A stretch of DNA of 64,000 bases, taken from positions 62,001 through 126,000 of the forward strand of contig JAEZQY010000059.1 of NCBI GenBank assembly GCA_023441055.1. The letters are read 5' to 3'. How positions within the stretch are numbered: the stretch's first letter is position 1; every line of letters begins with the position of its first letter. The notes under the pieces are model-generated. The model was not told where the DNA came from and did not search any database. It worked only from the letters and a program-made list of their open reading frames with translations. The translations under genes were made by a program, and so were the position numbers. Shown one piece after another: positions 1 through 10,200 of the stretch. Origin of the DNA: Bacillota bacterium. Its GTDB lineage: Bacteria > Bacillota > Bacilli > Paenibacillales > UBA4045.

Positions 1-3000
1 CCGGTTGGAGCTTCATTCCGCTTGAAGTATAATGCAAGAATCGCTAAATATACGGAAGTTGGCAGTCTCAAGAATATCGCCAAGCTTAGCGCCGCGAATG
101 CGTACCTGAACGATTATCACTTCGATGGCGGCGTCAATCCGCTGCTGGACATTCATGGGCATATCGATGCTACCGGCACCAAGCGGGTCATCTCCGCTGA
201 AGCGAGTGTATATGTAAATCGGGTCGTCCAGCTCGACTCGGTCAAGCTTGTACGGGGCGAGTTGGATACTGGTTGGACCAATATTGGCGTAACAACGCCG
301 GGCGGTCGGGTTGATTATAAGCTGACCATATCGAATGAAAGCAATGTGGATGTGAAGAACATCGTCGTTGTTGATGTGCTGCCGCGTGTAGGCGACCAGG
401 GCGTACGTGTCAACACGCCTCGCGGCAGTCAATGGAGCACGATCCTGACAGATGAAGTGCAGGTTGTGAATGCAGCGCTGGCGACAGAAATTGAAATCTC
501 GTACTCGACCGATGCGAATGTGAAGATGGAGACGGGCTCATGGTCAACGACACCGCCATTGGATCTGACAACGGTGACAGCAGTGAAATTCGTATTCGAT
601 TCGGACTTTGAACTGCTTAAGGGGCAATCCGTTGATTTAGAATGGCCGATGCGCGCGCCGATTAATGCGCCAGTTGGTCAGATTGCCTGGAATTCCTTCG
701 GTTACAAGGCGGAGCATCTGGACGGCACACCGATCAAAGCGGCAGAGCCGCCTAAGGTAGGCGTGCGTGTACAAGACAACATGTTAGGCGAGATTGGGAA
801 TTATGTATGGGCAGATCTCAATGGTGACGGGATTCAAAATAATGCCGATGCCATTGACTTTAATGACAGCAAAACAATTGGAGACGGCGCTCCAACCGAT
901 CTGTACGGTCCCAATGAGATGCCCGGGATTAATGGGATCCGGGTTGAATTGTTGAACGGGTTAACGGATGCTGTGATGCAGCATACGGTGACGGCCAATG
1001 ATGCGCAGGGCAATCCAGGCTACTATCTATTCACGAACCTTCCGGCAGGTACGTATAAGGTGCGCTTCCATGCACCGCACACGGATATTACCGAGCTTCC
1101 GTTCGTCACGAACTGGACGCTGCAGACACAAGGAGCAGACGACGCGCTGGATTCCAACGTGGATGCAGGCAATCATGCAACAGTAACCACCACGCCAATT
1201 GTGTTATTGCATGCAGAGAAGAACCATACGATTGATGCGGGATTAATCCCGCCGTTGGGGACGATCGGCAACTATGTCTGGCTGGACAGTGATTGGAACG
1301 GGATCCAGGATGGCGGGCATTCGGGCATAGCTGGTGTGGAGGTTAAGCTGACTGGACCGGACGGCGAGGTGCTGCCATCACAGACTACGGACGGCACAGG
1401 ACAATACCTGTTCACTGGTCTCAAGCCGGGCTGGTATGAAGCTGAGTTTACACCAGGCGCAACCCATATCTTCACGCAGAAGGAGCAGGGCAGTAACCCC
1501 GCCTTGGACTCCAACGTAGGGACGCCAATCGGAACGAATCAGGCGGATGCCAGAGGCAGCAAGAAGACGGATCGATTCTACCTGCCGCTCGGCAGTGATG
1601 ATCTGACAATCGACGCGGGGGTTGTACCGCTGACGAATACAGCTTCGCTGGGCGATTATGTATGGATAGATATCAATGATAACGGCATCCAAGATGCTGG
1701 TGAGCTCCCGATGAATAATGTGAGGGTGCGGCTCTATGAGCAAGGCAACAGCACAGCTATCGCGGAGACGCGTACGAATGCATCCGGCTACTATATCTTC
1801 GAGAACCTGCAGCCTGGCACGTACCAGGTCAGATTCACCCTTCCATCGGGGTATATATTCTCGGATAAGCGACAGGGCTCAGATCTTGCTGAGGACTCGG
1901 ATGTGAACAGCAGCGGCTATACCGACAACATCACGCTTCTTGCCGGAGACGTTAATCTGGATATCGATGCGGGACTGGTGCCGCTTGCCTCCATCGGCGA
2001 TTATGTGTGGATGGATCGAGATGAAGAAGGCGATCAAGACGAAGCTGCAAGCTATGGTGTGCCGAATGTAACGGTCAGACTATACATGAATAACGTATTA
2101 ATGACTGACAAGACCACGACTACATCAAGTACGGGCTATTACAAGTTCAGCGATCTGGAGCCGAATGAGGACTATTTTGTAGAGTTCGTGCTGCCAGCTG
2201 GTTATAAATTTACGCAGAAGTCTGCAGTCGCACCAACCGACAGCAACTTGGATTCAGATGCTGACGAAACCACTGGACGCACAGGGATCATCAGGCCGGA
2301 GCCGGATGAAGATATTACCACAGTGGATGCAGGTCTGATCAAGCTGGTATCGATCGGGAATTATGTGTGGCTCGACCTGAACAATAATGGCATTCAGGAT
2401 GATTGGGTGGACTGGAATGAGAACGGCGCTGAGGACCCGAACGAGTCGGTGGGCGTCAATGGCGTCACGGTACAGCTCATTGGATCTGACGGTGTGACGC
2501 CTGTGCCGGGCGTAGTTGATCAAGTAACGGCGGATGGTCCTGATGGCAAGCCGGGCTACTACCTGTTCCAGAACCTGGATCCGGGCACGTACTATGTCAA
2601 GTTCACGCATCCTGGCGCGTCTTATGGCAGCTGGACGATCAAGAATGCGGTTGCCAGCACAGAAGCGAATGACTCCGACGCCGATCCGACAGTGGGAGCG
2701 AGCTATGGCCTGTCGGATGCTGTGACGATGATGGCGGGCGATGACCCGTATCTGCATGTTGACGCAGGGCTGCGTTCGCCGCTCGGCAGTATTGGGAATT
2801 ATGTCTGGTTCGATGCGAATGGCGACGGAGTGCAGGATGCCGCCGAGAGCGGCGAGAACGGCCTGGTCGTGAGGCTGCTCCGCTGGTTCGATGACCCGGT
2901 TGACGGCTGGGATTATCATGAGGTTGCGACGACAACAACAGCCAATAATGGTACGAATGATGGACATTACCAATTCAATAATCTAATACCGGGCCTGTAC

Positions 3001-6000
3001 AAGGTACAGTTCTCCAAGAGAGCGAATATTGTCAACGATAAGTACTATCTGTTCACCGAACCAGGAACGGATCCAGCCAGTGACGCCGACTCGAATGCGA
3101 ACAAGACCACTGGACTGACAGATACGATCGTCTTGCCAGTTGGCGGCTCCAATATGACGATCGATGCAGGCTTCGTAGAGCTGGCGTCGCTGGGAGATCT
3201 CGTCTGGATCGATGCCAATAACAATGGCATCTTCGATGCAATTGAAACCGGCTGGACCGGAGCTCCAATCGAGGTGAAGCTCTACAACGAGTTCGGTGCT
3301 GAGATCGGTACGACTACTACCGGCCCAACTGGCCTCTACCGATTCCATGAGCTGGCTCCAGGCAAGTATTATGTCGAGTTCAATCTGCCCAGCGGCTATA
3401 TCTTCGCTCTGCAGAATGTGACGGATCCTCCGGGTGATGAGACGAATGATTCCGATGCGGACACGGCAGGAGTCACTGGCCTCGTAGAGCTGGATTACGG
3501 CGACCATTATCTGCATCTGGATGCCGGATTGGTCAAGCTGCGCAATATCGGGAACTATGTATGGATGGACCGGAACAGCAATGGTGTGCAGGATGCCGGC
3601 GAGGACGGTGTGAATGGTGTCGTGGTCACCTTGCATACGCCATCTGGGGCAGCCGTGCTTGACGGTCTTGGCAATCCGAGAACGGAGACGACGGCGAATG
3701 ATGGTTCGGGGAATCCAGGCTACTACTTATTCACGGATGTGGAGCCGGGCGATTACAAGATTAAATTCGATTATTCGGGTCTAATGAAGAGCTACGTCTT
3801 CACACAGCAGGAATCGACAGTAACCGGAGCAACCTACAGGAATGACTCCAATGCGGACACAACACCTGGACCTGCTATATTAGGCTGGACCAATTCGTTC
3901 ACATTGGCGCCGGAGGAGGACAATCTGACGATCGATGCCGGCTTGATTGAGCTAGTATCACTAGGTGATTATGTCTGGATAGATCTGAATCGCAATGGTC
4001 TTCAGGATGATTGGGTCGATTGGAATGCCAATGGCATGCTGGATCCCGGTGAAGCGATGGGCTTGAATGGAGTCACAGTCGAACTAGTGCAAGCGGATGG
4101 CGTTACACCGGTCACCGGAGTTCCGGCTCAGACGACTGTGGACGGACCAACTGGCAATCCAGGCTACTATCTGTTCGAAGATATCATGCCAGGCAGCTAT
4201 CGTGTGAAATTCACATTGCCAGCCGGTTATACGTCTTGGACAGCCGTGGATCAGGGCATGAATGATCTGCTGGATTCCGACGTTGATCCAACTAGCGGTT
4301 TAACGGGCGTCATCGTGCTGACTGCAGGCGACCTGCCGAATTTGACAGTAGACGCAGGTCTGACACCGATCCTCGGCAGTATTGGCAATTACGTCTGGAA
4401 TGACGCGAATGGCGATGGTGATCAAGATGCGGGGGAATCCGGCCAGAATGGTCTGACGGTCAGCCTGCTGAAGTGGTTCAATGATCCGGTAGACGGCTGG
4501 GGTTATCATACGATCGCAACCGATACCACGGATACGGAGTCAGGTGAGAATGGCCGCTACCTATTCGGGAATCTGGAAGCTGGCCTGTACAAGGTGCAGT
4601 TCTCGAAGCCGGCAGACACGAGCAGCAGGTACTTCCGCTATACGGTGAAGGGATCGGATCCGCTCAGCGACAATGATTCCAATGCGGATCTGACCACCGG
4701 TCTGACGGATACGATTACACTGCCTTACGGGCAGTCCGATCTGACGATTGACGCTGGATTCATCGAATTGGCGTCTCTCGGCGATCGCGTCTGGATCGAT
4801 GCGAATGATAACGGCATCTTCGACGGCCCGGACAGCTATTGGACAGGCCCTCCGATCACCGTTACGTTGTATGACGCCACGAACACGGGGCTGCGCACGA
4901 AGTCAACAGACGCTACCGGCTACTACCGATTCGATCGGCTCACGCCGGGGCAGTATTCAGTAGGCTTCAGCTTGCCGGCAGGGTACATCTTCGCAGAACA
5001 GAATGCTACTATCCCTGGCGCTACGGAAGCCAATGATTCTGACGCGAATGCATTAGGCAGAACGGACCTGGTCACACTGACTTACGGTCAGCATTATGCG
5101 GATCTGGATGCGGGATTAGTGCAGTTGCGCGCGATCGGTAACTATGTCTGGATGGATCGTAATAGGGATGGCAAGCAGGATGCCGATGAAGACGGCGTCA
5201 ATGGTGTGGTCGTTCACCTGCTCGATGTGAACGGTGATCCAATTCTCGATGGCCCAGGAGGTAATCCGAGAACGGAGACAACGGCGGATGATGGCAGCGG
5301 TAATCCAGGCTACTATCTGTTCACGGAGCTCGAGCCGGGTGTGGATGATTACCGCGTGAGATTCGATCTGTCCGGTCTACCTAGACAATATGTATTCACG
5401 AGACTGGGCGGCGGCACGCTGGAGGAGGATTCCAATGTGGATCCGAATGCTGCGATCACTGGCATGACTGGAGCATTCACACTTCCTCCGGAGGGTGATA
5501 ACCTGACGATCGATGCTGGCATCATTGAACTGGTGCATCTCGGCGACTATGTATGGGAGGATACCGGTGTGATCGGTGTGCAGGAAGCAGGCGAGGCGGG
5601 CGTGAACGGCATCGTAGCGACGCTGCTGGACGCTGCCGGGAATCCTGTAATCGGTGTGACGCCAATCGTAACTTATACACATGCGGGCAGAGATGGCTAT
5701 TATCTATTCGAGAATCTGCTGCCGGGAAGCTACCAGGTGAGATTCGAAATCCCGGCGATGCATCCGAATGCGGGCTACCTGTTCACCAAGAAGCAAGTTG
5801 TTGGCGTGGGCGGTGTGACGGCGGATACGGATTCCAATGTGAATGCCATCGGCGTGACCGATACGATTACGCTAATCGCCGGTCAAGATGATCTGACGAT
5901 CGACGCGGGGATTGTCAACCCAGCCTCGATTGGAGATTATGTGTGGATTGATGAGAACAACAACGGCATTCAGGACCCAGGTGAGAAGGGTATGAATGAG

Positions 6001-6942
6001 GTAACCGTAGAGCTCTATGATGAAGACGGCATCTTGCTCGACACCATGGACACTGTGGATGACGGCTTAGGCAATCCGGGCTATTATGGATTCGACAACC
6101 TGATTCCAGGCACGTATAAGGTGAAGTTCAATCTCCCTTCCGGCTATGCGTTCGCTCGCAAGGGGCAAGGCAGCGACGCTGCGCTCGATTCAGATGTGCT
6201 GCTCAGCGGTGAGACAGAAGCGATCACGCTCCTGCCAGGCGAGAACAATCGCGATATCGATGCGGGTCTTGTCTACGTGCCGCCGATGATGATCAGCTTC
6301 GGGTCGTTAGGTGACTATGTGTGGTTGGACGTCAATGAGAACGGGCTGCAGGATGCAGACGAGCCAGGCGTTAACGGCGTAACCGTTCAATTGTATGACG
6401 ATAAGGGGATTATGATTGGCGAGACTGTAACCGGAGACGCGAACGGCAAGGCGGGTTACTACCTCTACGACAATCTGATCGCGCTGAACACCTATCAGGT
6501 GAAGTTCGTATTACCAGAGGGCTACCGATTTACAGAAGGTCTGGTCGGTTCGGATACAGCTCTTGATTCGGATGCGAGTGCCGATGGCTGGGCAGCAAGT
6601 GTGTATCTGTATGCATCACAGAAAGTTCTGACAATCGATGCGGGATTGGTTGAACTCCCAATCATTCCAGAGGAGAAGCCGATCGATGCGGAGTCGGTGA
6701 CGGATGCTGATGAAGAAGAGTTCGAGATGGTCGATGAGTTTGGGATTCCATCCGGCATTCCGGATATCGAGCCTGATCAGCCGTCGGTCGACAAGTCGGC
6801 GGGTATCGAGGTATTGCCTAAGACAGGTGAATCCGCGCCGGTCATGACTTGGATCGGACTGCTCCTGATGCTCGCTTCGACGGTCATCTGGACCGTAAGT
6901 GTCTACAGAAGAAGAGTGCTAATCAACAAACCTAAGCTATAG
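1..6942 (+). CDS. LPXTG-anchored surface protein with 15 SdrD B-like repeats (5' end outside window)
   Basis: A cell-wall-anchored adhesin-like protein. The frame is open to base 1 with no stop, so the true start lies to the left; the TTG at 22 is only the first start-like codon in the window. At least 2306 residues are visible. About residues 70-130 resemble the DUF11 (conserved repeat) fold. From about residue 260 there are 15 SdrD B-type domains, each opening with IGNYVW or LGDYVW, then a calcium-loop-like D-x-N-x-(D/N)-G stretch, a GYYLF strand and an IDAGL closing motif. The tail has an acidic spacer, the sortase motif LPKTGE (about residue 2265), one membrane helix and an Arg/Lys-rich end. 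The family is known from staphylococcal Sdr proteins, where the B repeats bind calcium and form a stiff stalk. Adhesion is inferred; the ligand is unknown. No sortase gene is in the window. Confidence 0.9.
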   Translation, partial: PVGASFRLKYNARIAKYTEVGSLKNIAKLSAANAYLNDYHFDGGVNPLLDIHGHIDATGTKRVISAEASVYVNRVVQLDSVKLVRGELDTGWTNIGVTTPGGRVDYKLTISNESNVDVKNIVVVDVLPRVGDQGVRVNTPRGSQWSTILTDEVQVVNAALATEIEISYSTDANVKMETGSWSTTPPLDLTTVTAVKFVFDSDFELLKGQSVDLEWPMRAPINAPVGQIAWNSFGYKAEHLDGTPIKAAEPPKVGVRVQDNMLGEIGNYVWADLNGDGIQNNADAIDFNDSKTIGDGAPTDLYGPNEMPGINGIRVELLNGLTDAVMQHTVTANDAQGNPGYYLFTNLPAGTYKVRFHAPHTDITELPFVTNWTLQTQGADDALDSNVDAGNHATVTTTPIVLLHAEKNHTIDAGLIPPLGTIGNYVWLDSDWNGIQDGGHSGIAGVEVKLTGPDGEVLPSQTTDGTGQYLFTGLKPGWYEAEFTPGATHIFTQKEQGSNPALDSNVGTPIGTNQADARGSKKTDRFYLPLGSDDLTIDAGVVPLTNTASLGDYVWIDINDNGIQDAGELPMNNVRVRLYEQGNSTAIAETRTNASGYYIFENLQPGTYQVRFTLPSGYIFSDKRQGSDLAEDSDVNSSGYTDNITLLAGDVNLDIDAGLVPLASIGDYVWMDRDEEGDQDEAASYGVPNVTVRLYMNNVLMTDKTTTTSSTGYYKFSDLEPNEDYFVEFVLPAGYKFTQKSAVAPTDSNLDSDADETTGRTGIIRPEPDEDITTVDAGLIKLVSIGNYVWLDLNNNGIQDDWVDWNENGAEDPNESVGVNGVTVQLIGSDGVTPVPGVVDQVTADGPDGKPGYYLFQNLDPGTYYVKFTHPGASYGSWTIKNAVASTEANDSDADPTVGASYGLSDAVTMMAGDDPYLHVDAGLRSPLGSIGNYVWFDANGDGVQDAAESGENGLVVRLLRWFDDPVDGWDYHEVATTTTANNGTNDGHYQFNNLIPGLYKVQFSKRANIVNDKYYLFTEPGTDPASDADSNANKTTGLTDTIVLPVGGSNMTIDAGFVELASLGDLVWIDANNNGIFDAIETGWTGAPIEVKLYNEFGAEIGTTTTGPTGLYRFHELAPGKYYVEFNLPSGYIFALQNVTDPPGDETNDSDADTAGVTGLVELDYGDHYLHLDAGLVKLRNIGNYVWMDRNSNGVQDAGEDGVNGVVVTLHTPSGAAVLDGLGNPRTETTANDGSGNPGYYLFTDVEPGDYKIKFDYSGLMKSYVFTQQESTVTGATYRNDSNADTTPGPAILGWTNSFTLAPEEDNLTIDAGLIELVSLGDYVWIDLNRNGLQDDWVDWNANGMLDPGEAMGLNGVTVELVQADGVTPVTGVPAQTTVDGPTGNPGYYLFEDIMPGSYRVKFTLPAGYTSWTAVDQGMNDLLDSDVDPTSGLTGVIVLTAGDLPNLTVDAGLTPILGSIGNYVWNDANGDGDQDAGESGQNGLTVSLLKWFNDPVDGWGYHTIATDTTDTESGENGRYLFGNLEAGLYKVQFSKPADTSSRYFRYTVKGSDPLSDNDSNADLTTGLTDTITLPYGQSDLTIDAGFIELASLGDRVWIDANDNGIFDGPDSYWTGPPITVTLYDATNTGLRTKSTDATGYYRFDRLTPGQYSVGFSLPAGYIFAEQNATIPGATEANDSDANALGRTDLVTLTYGQHYADLDAGLVQLRAIGNYVWMDRNRDGKQDADEDGVNGVVVHLLDVNGDPILDGPGGNPRTETTADDGSGNPGYYLFTELEPGVDDYRVRFDLSGLPRQYVFTRLGGGTLEEDSNVDPNAAITGMTGAFTLPPEGDNLTIDAGIIELVHLGDYVWEDTGVIGVQEAGEAGVNGIVATLLDAAGNPVIGVTPIVTYTHAGRDGYYLFENLLPGSYQVRFEIPAMHPNAGYLFTKKQVVGVGGVTADTDSNVNAIGVTDTITLIAGQDDLTIDAGIVNPASIGDYVWIDENNNGIQDPGEKGMNEVTVELYDEDGILLDTMDTVDDGLGNPGYYGFDNLIPGTYKVKFNLPSGYAFARKGQGSDAALDSDVLLSGETEAITLLPGENNRDIDAGLVYVPPMMISFGSLGDYVWLDVNENGLQDADEPGVNGVTVQLYDDKGIMIGETVTGDANGKAGYYLYDNLIALNTYQVKFVLPEGYRFTEGLVGSDTALDSDASADGWAASVYLYASQKVLTIDAGLVELPIIPEEKPIDAESVTDADEEEFEMVDEFGIPSGIPDIEPDQPSVDKSAGIEVLPKTGESAPVMTWIGLLLMLASTVIWTVSVYRRRVLINKPKL
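2344..5529 (+). repeat. Tandem duplication of a four-domain block within the SdrD-like gene
   Basis: Repeats 5-8 (about 2344-3951) and 9-12 (about 3952-5529) correspond one to one. Domains 5 and 9 both carry the DDWVDWN insert, 6 and 10 share the WFDDPVDGW / WFNDPVDGW insert, 7 and 11 share NGIF with a WTG(A/P)PI stretch, and 8 and 12 share NGVVV with GNPRTETTA. The order of distinctive domains is kept, so a unit of about 1.6 kb was duplicated as a whole and has since diverged. Confidence 0.85.
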
Positions 6943-6956
6943 CAAAATAGCCAGAT

Positions 6957-7021
6957 AAACGGCTTTGCCGTCCTCCAAGTTTGCGTAGCAAACTACTTCG
7001 TAAGCAAGGGCGTATCCGTTT
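6957..7021. repeat. Nested hairpin element with a minus-strand GCTTACGAAGTA motif
   Basis: Directly after the surface-protein stop, AAACGG (6957-6962) pairs with CCGTTT (7016-7021). Inside lies a perfect hairpin, AGTTTGC-gta-GCAAACT (6978-6994). Bases 6987-7006 read on the minus strand give TGCTTACGAAGTAGTTTGCT, which recurs almost exactly at 45407-45468. It may act as a terminator or be a dispersed intergenic repeat. Confidence 0.5.
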
Positions 7022-7034
7022 AGCATGTGAACAA

Positions 7035-7075
7035 GAAAAGAAGCAGGCATCCGATGAGATTGCCTGCTTCTTCTC
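7035..7075 (+). terminator. Strong hairpin downstream of the SdrD-like gene
   Basis: AAGAAGCAGGCA (7038-7049) pairs perfectly with TGCCTGCTTCTT (7061-7072). The stem extends to 15 bp with one mismatch around an 11-base loop, with T-rich sequence on the descending side. Probably the transcription stop for the surface-protein gene. The rest of 6943-7274 holds only the repeat before it and the promoter after it. Confidence 0.7.
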
Positions 7076-7177
7076 TATGGTGGGACCAGCATGGGCGCTG
7101 TCTATGTGCTACGCGGATCTTCTGTAATGGACATGGAACAAAAGTGATATACAGATATAAGTCGAAATATCCCCTCA

Positions 7178-7207
7178 TTGTTTCATCCCGTCTGTCATTC
7201 CTATACT
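7178..7207 (+). promoter_or_regulatory. Possible sigma-A promoter for the SLH beta-helix gene
   Basis: TTGTTT (7178-7183) and TATACT (7202-7207) are 18 bases apart, about 70 bases ahead of the likely GTG start at 7275. This is a consensus match by eye only. Confidence 0.35.
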
Positions 7208-7274
7208 TGAATCATGTGTACGTTGGCATAAACCATCGGCATAAATAAAGCATATGATCAAGGAGATGATACTG

Positions 7275-10200
7275 GTGATTATAGGCGCACGAACACTCAG
7301 ATCCAAATGCAAGCGCTTTCTAGTTATGCTGCTTGCTACTGCCCTTGTTTGGTCCGGTTTGCCATCATTGTTGCTGATTGTCCATGCGGAGGATGAGTTG
7401 GAGACCGTTGCTAAGAGCTATGTCGTAGACAAGAATGCGGTGATTGGCTGCCATAATGCAACGGTTGAAAATGATGGATCGCCGGGCAAGGCAGGACAGC
7501 TCAAGAATGGTTCCAACCATTATGCGCATCGTTCTTATCTCAGCTTCGTGGTGCCGGAGGAGACCGCACTAGGTAATATTGTTTCGGTAAAGCTGAAGCT
7601 GACTCCGCTAGCGGTCAAATCGAATACCAAGCTCGGTGTATACGCCGGACCGCCTTCGGCTGAGTGGCCGACTACGAATGCGGATATGAAGACGGTGGCC
7701 GATATGCCTGACCTGGCGGAGCGTTCGGATTACAACTGTCCGAGCGGGCCCAATACGCTGCTCGGAGAATATCGTGGCCAGGTAGAGACGGGCCAGGCGA
7801 TCGAGATTGATCTCAATACCTTCGTGAACGGACCTGGAACATACAGCATGATGCTGCGTGGAGTAGCGGGTGAAGAAGGGGAATATACGGAATATCTGTC
7901 TAGATACCGGACGCCGCCGGCCGAGATTGATAATTCGGACGGTCGGGCACTGCCGCAGCTCATCGTAACTTATGAAGGAGAAGCGGGAGAAGAGCCCGAT
8001 CCTTCAGGGGTGCCTGTAGGTTGTACGGTTATCATTCCTCGCACAATTATGAATGATCAGGGTGATCCAATTCCGCATAGCGGTCAACTGTGGGGCGCCG
8101 CTGCCGGTTCGCTTGTCTGTGTGGAAGGCGGGCCGAGAGAGACACAATTGTTATTCGTCAATATGAACGGTTCGCCGGATAATCCGGTGCGTATTATCAC
8201 GTACAATGGCGCAGTCGAGCTGAATGTCGAGATCGATTGGAATGCGGCGATCGATATTCGCAACTCCAAGCATTTCGTTATTGACGGCCTTGCCGATCCG
8301 GACACGGAATATGGCTTCAGGATTACGAATACGGGACAGCATGGACATGGCATACAAGTTGGTCGGTTGAGTACAGACTACATGATTCAAGGCGTGGAGG
8401 TGGCACAGGCTGGCTTTGCTGGCATGATGCTTCGTACCGAGCCGAGCCATCTGGGCAGTGAAGCCGGCCCCGATGGAGCAGAGGCAACGTTTGTTCAGCG
8501 CAATGTGACGGTTAGACATAATAAGATATCGAATGTGCAAAGCGATGGGAACGGCTTCGGTCTCTTCATCGGGCAAGCTAACTTCGGTGCCAATCTGAAG
8601 GTGCACCGAACAAGTGGAATCCGCATACACGGCAATATCGTGTCCGATGTGGCACGCGACGGCATACGGGTGTTCGGCGGTGTGGATGATGTTCGTGTGT
8701 ACGGTAATGCTGTAACGAATTATGCCTTGGCGGGCGATCCTGCCAACAGTAATGGCATACTGATCGGCGCAGGTTCGGAAGGATACTATTACGATAATAT
8801 CGTGATCGGCGAGGAAGATGCCACGATCGCCATCGGTATCCATAATCAGGGGCGCGGCGATGTAATCATCGCCAACAATCTCGTTGTGGAGCCCGGCGCG
8901 TATGGCATTGTCGGTCCGGCTAATGAGTCGGCAATCTTCCCGGAACATCCGTTGTTCACGGATGATCTGCCAACTGCTATCCGCTACAACACAATCGTTC
9001 ATCCCGCAGCTGAAGGGAGCGGCATCAGGCTGCGTGGTTCAGCCAATACCGCGGCGGGCAATATAGTTGATCACAATCTGATTGTGCACAGAAGCGTCTC
9101 GGAGGCGGTCTACATTCAGCAAGACTTACCTAATTTTCCGGTGACGATTGCGGACAACTATACGACAAATCACATCGATGACGTGATGTTCGTAAATCAC
9201 GAAGCCGATGCTATGACAACAGCCAATTATGCGCTGCAGAATGGCTCGCCTGCTGCTGGCTCCGGATTCTTGCCGGGAAGCGCTATGCCTGCGGACACAT
9301 CGTACAGCGAAATTAGCGGCTGGGTGTATGAGAATGAGGGTGGTAATGAGCCCGAGCAGCCTACCTTGGATCCCGAATTTGATTATGGGAATTATTCACC
9401 CGATCCTGTGCCACTTAGTTGCGATCTGACGATCCCGACCAATTCGACGCGTGGGTGGAACGGTGCGACTATGGGGGCCAAGCCCGGTGATACAGTCTGC
9501 ATAGAGGGTGGTCTACGCCCGGAAGCGCTGCGTCTGTTCAACTTCCACGGCACTGAGGATCAGCCTATTACATTTATTAATAAAGATAATGTGGTTACCA
9601 TTGTGACGGATACGTTGGCCTATGGTGCGGCGTTAAAGATATCGGGGTCCTCACACGTACGCTTGACCGGAACCGGTGACAATAATGCCGAGTACGGCTT
9701 CCGGTTCAAAGGCGTGGGAGGCGGCATGATGGGGGTCGCCGTCGATTCATTAAGCACAGAGGTTGAGATTGATCATGTGGAGGTGTTCGGAGCGGGCTTC
9801 GCGGGTATTATGATGAAGACGGACCCAGTATCAACCGATCCCGCCCCATGGCGCGAGAACTTTACGATGACTGGACTTGTTGTTCGTAATAATTATATTC
9901 ATGATGTGGGCGGAGAGGGCATGTATATCGGCAATACCTCCTATCATGATGGCGTTCAATCGAATGGCGAGCTCGTATGGCCGCATGCCATTGAGGGACT
10001 ATACGTGCATGACAATATTGTGGAGAGGACGGGATGGGACGGCATACAGGTAGCATCCGCCACGAAGGATGTTGCGGTGTATAACAATGTCATCCGAGAT
10101 TATGGCACGCGCAAGGAAACTTGGCAGGACAATGGCTTGCAGATTGGTCCCGGCGCGACGGGTGCCTATTACAACAACACGATTGTATCCGGCAAGGGAA

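Noticed and set aside
2254..3636. Long antisense frames inside the SdrD-like repeat gene
   Set aside because: They are mirror images of the repeated domains, with His/Arg/Ile-rich composition and no ribosome sites.
7027..7248. A small 73-residue gene between the two surface-protein genes
   Set aside because: Its beginning is the terminator hairpin at 7035-7075 and it has no ribosome site.
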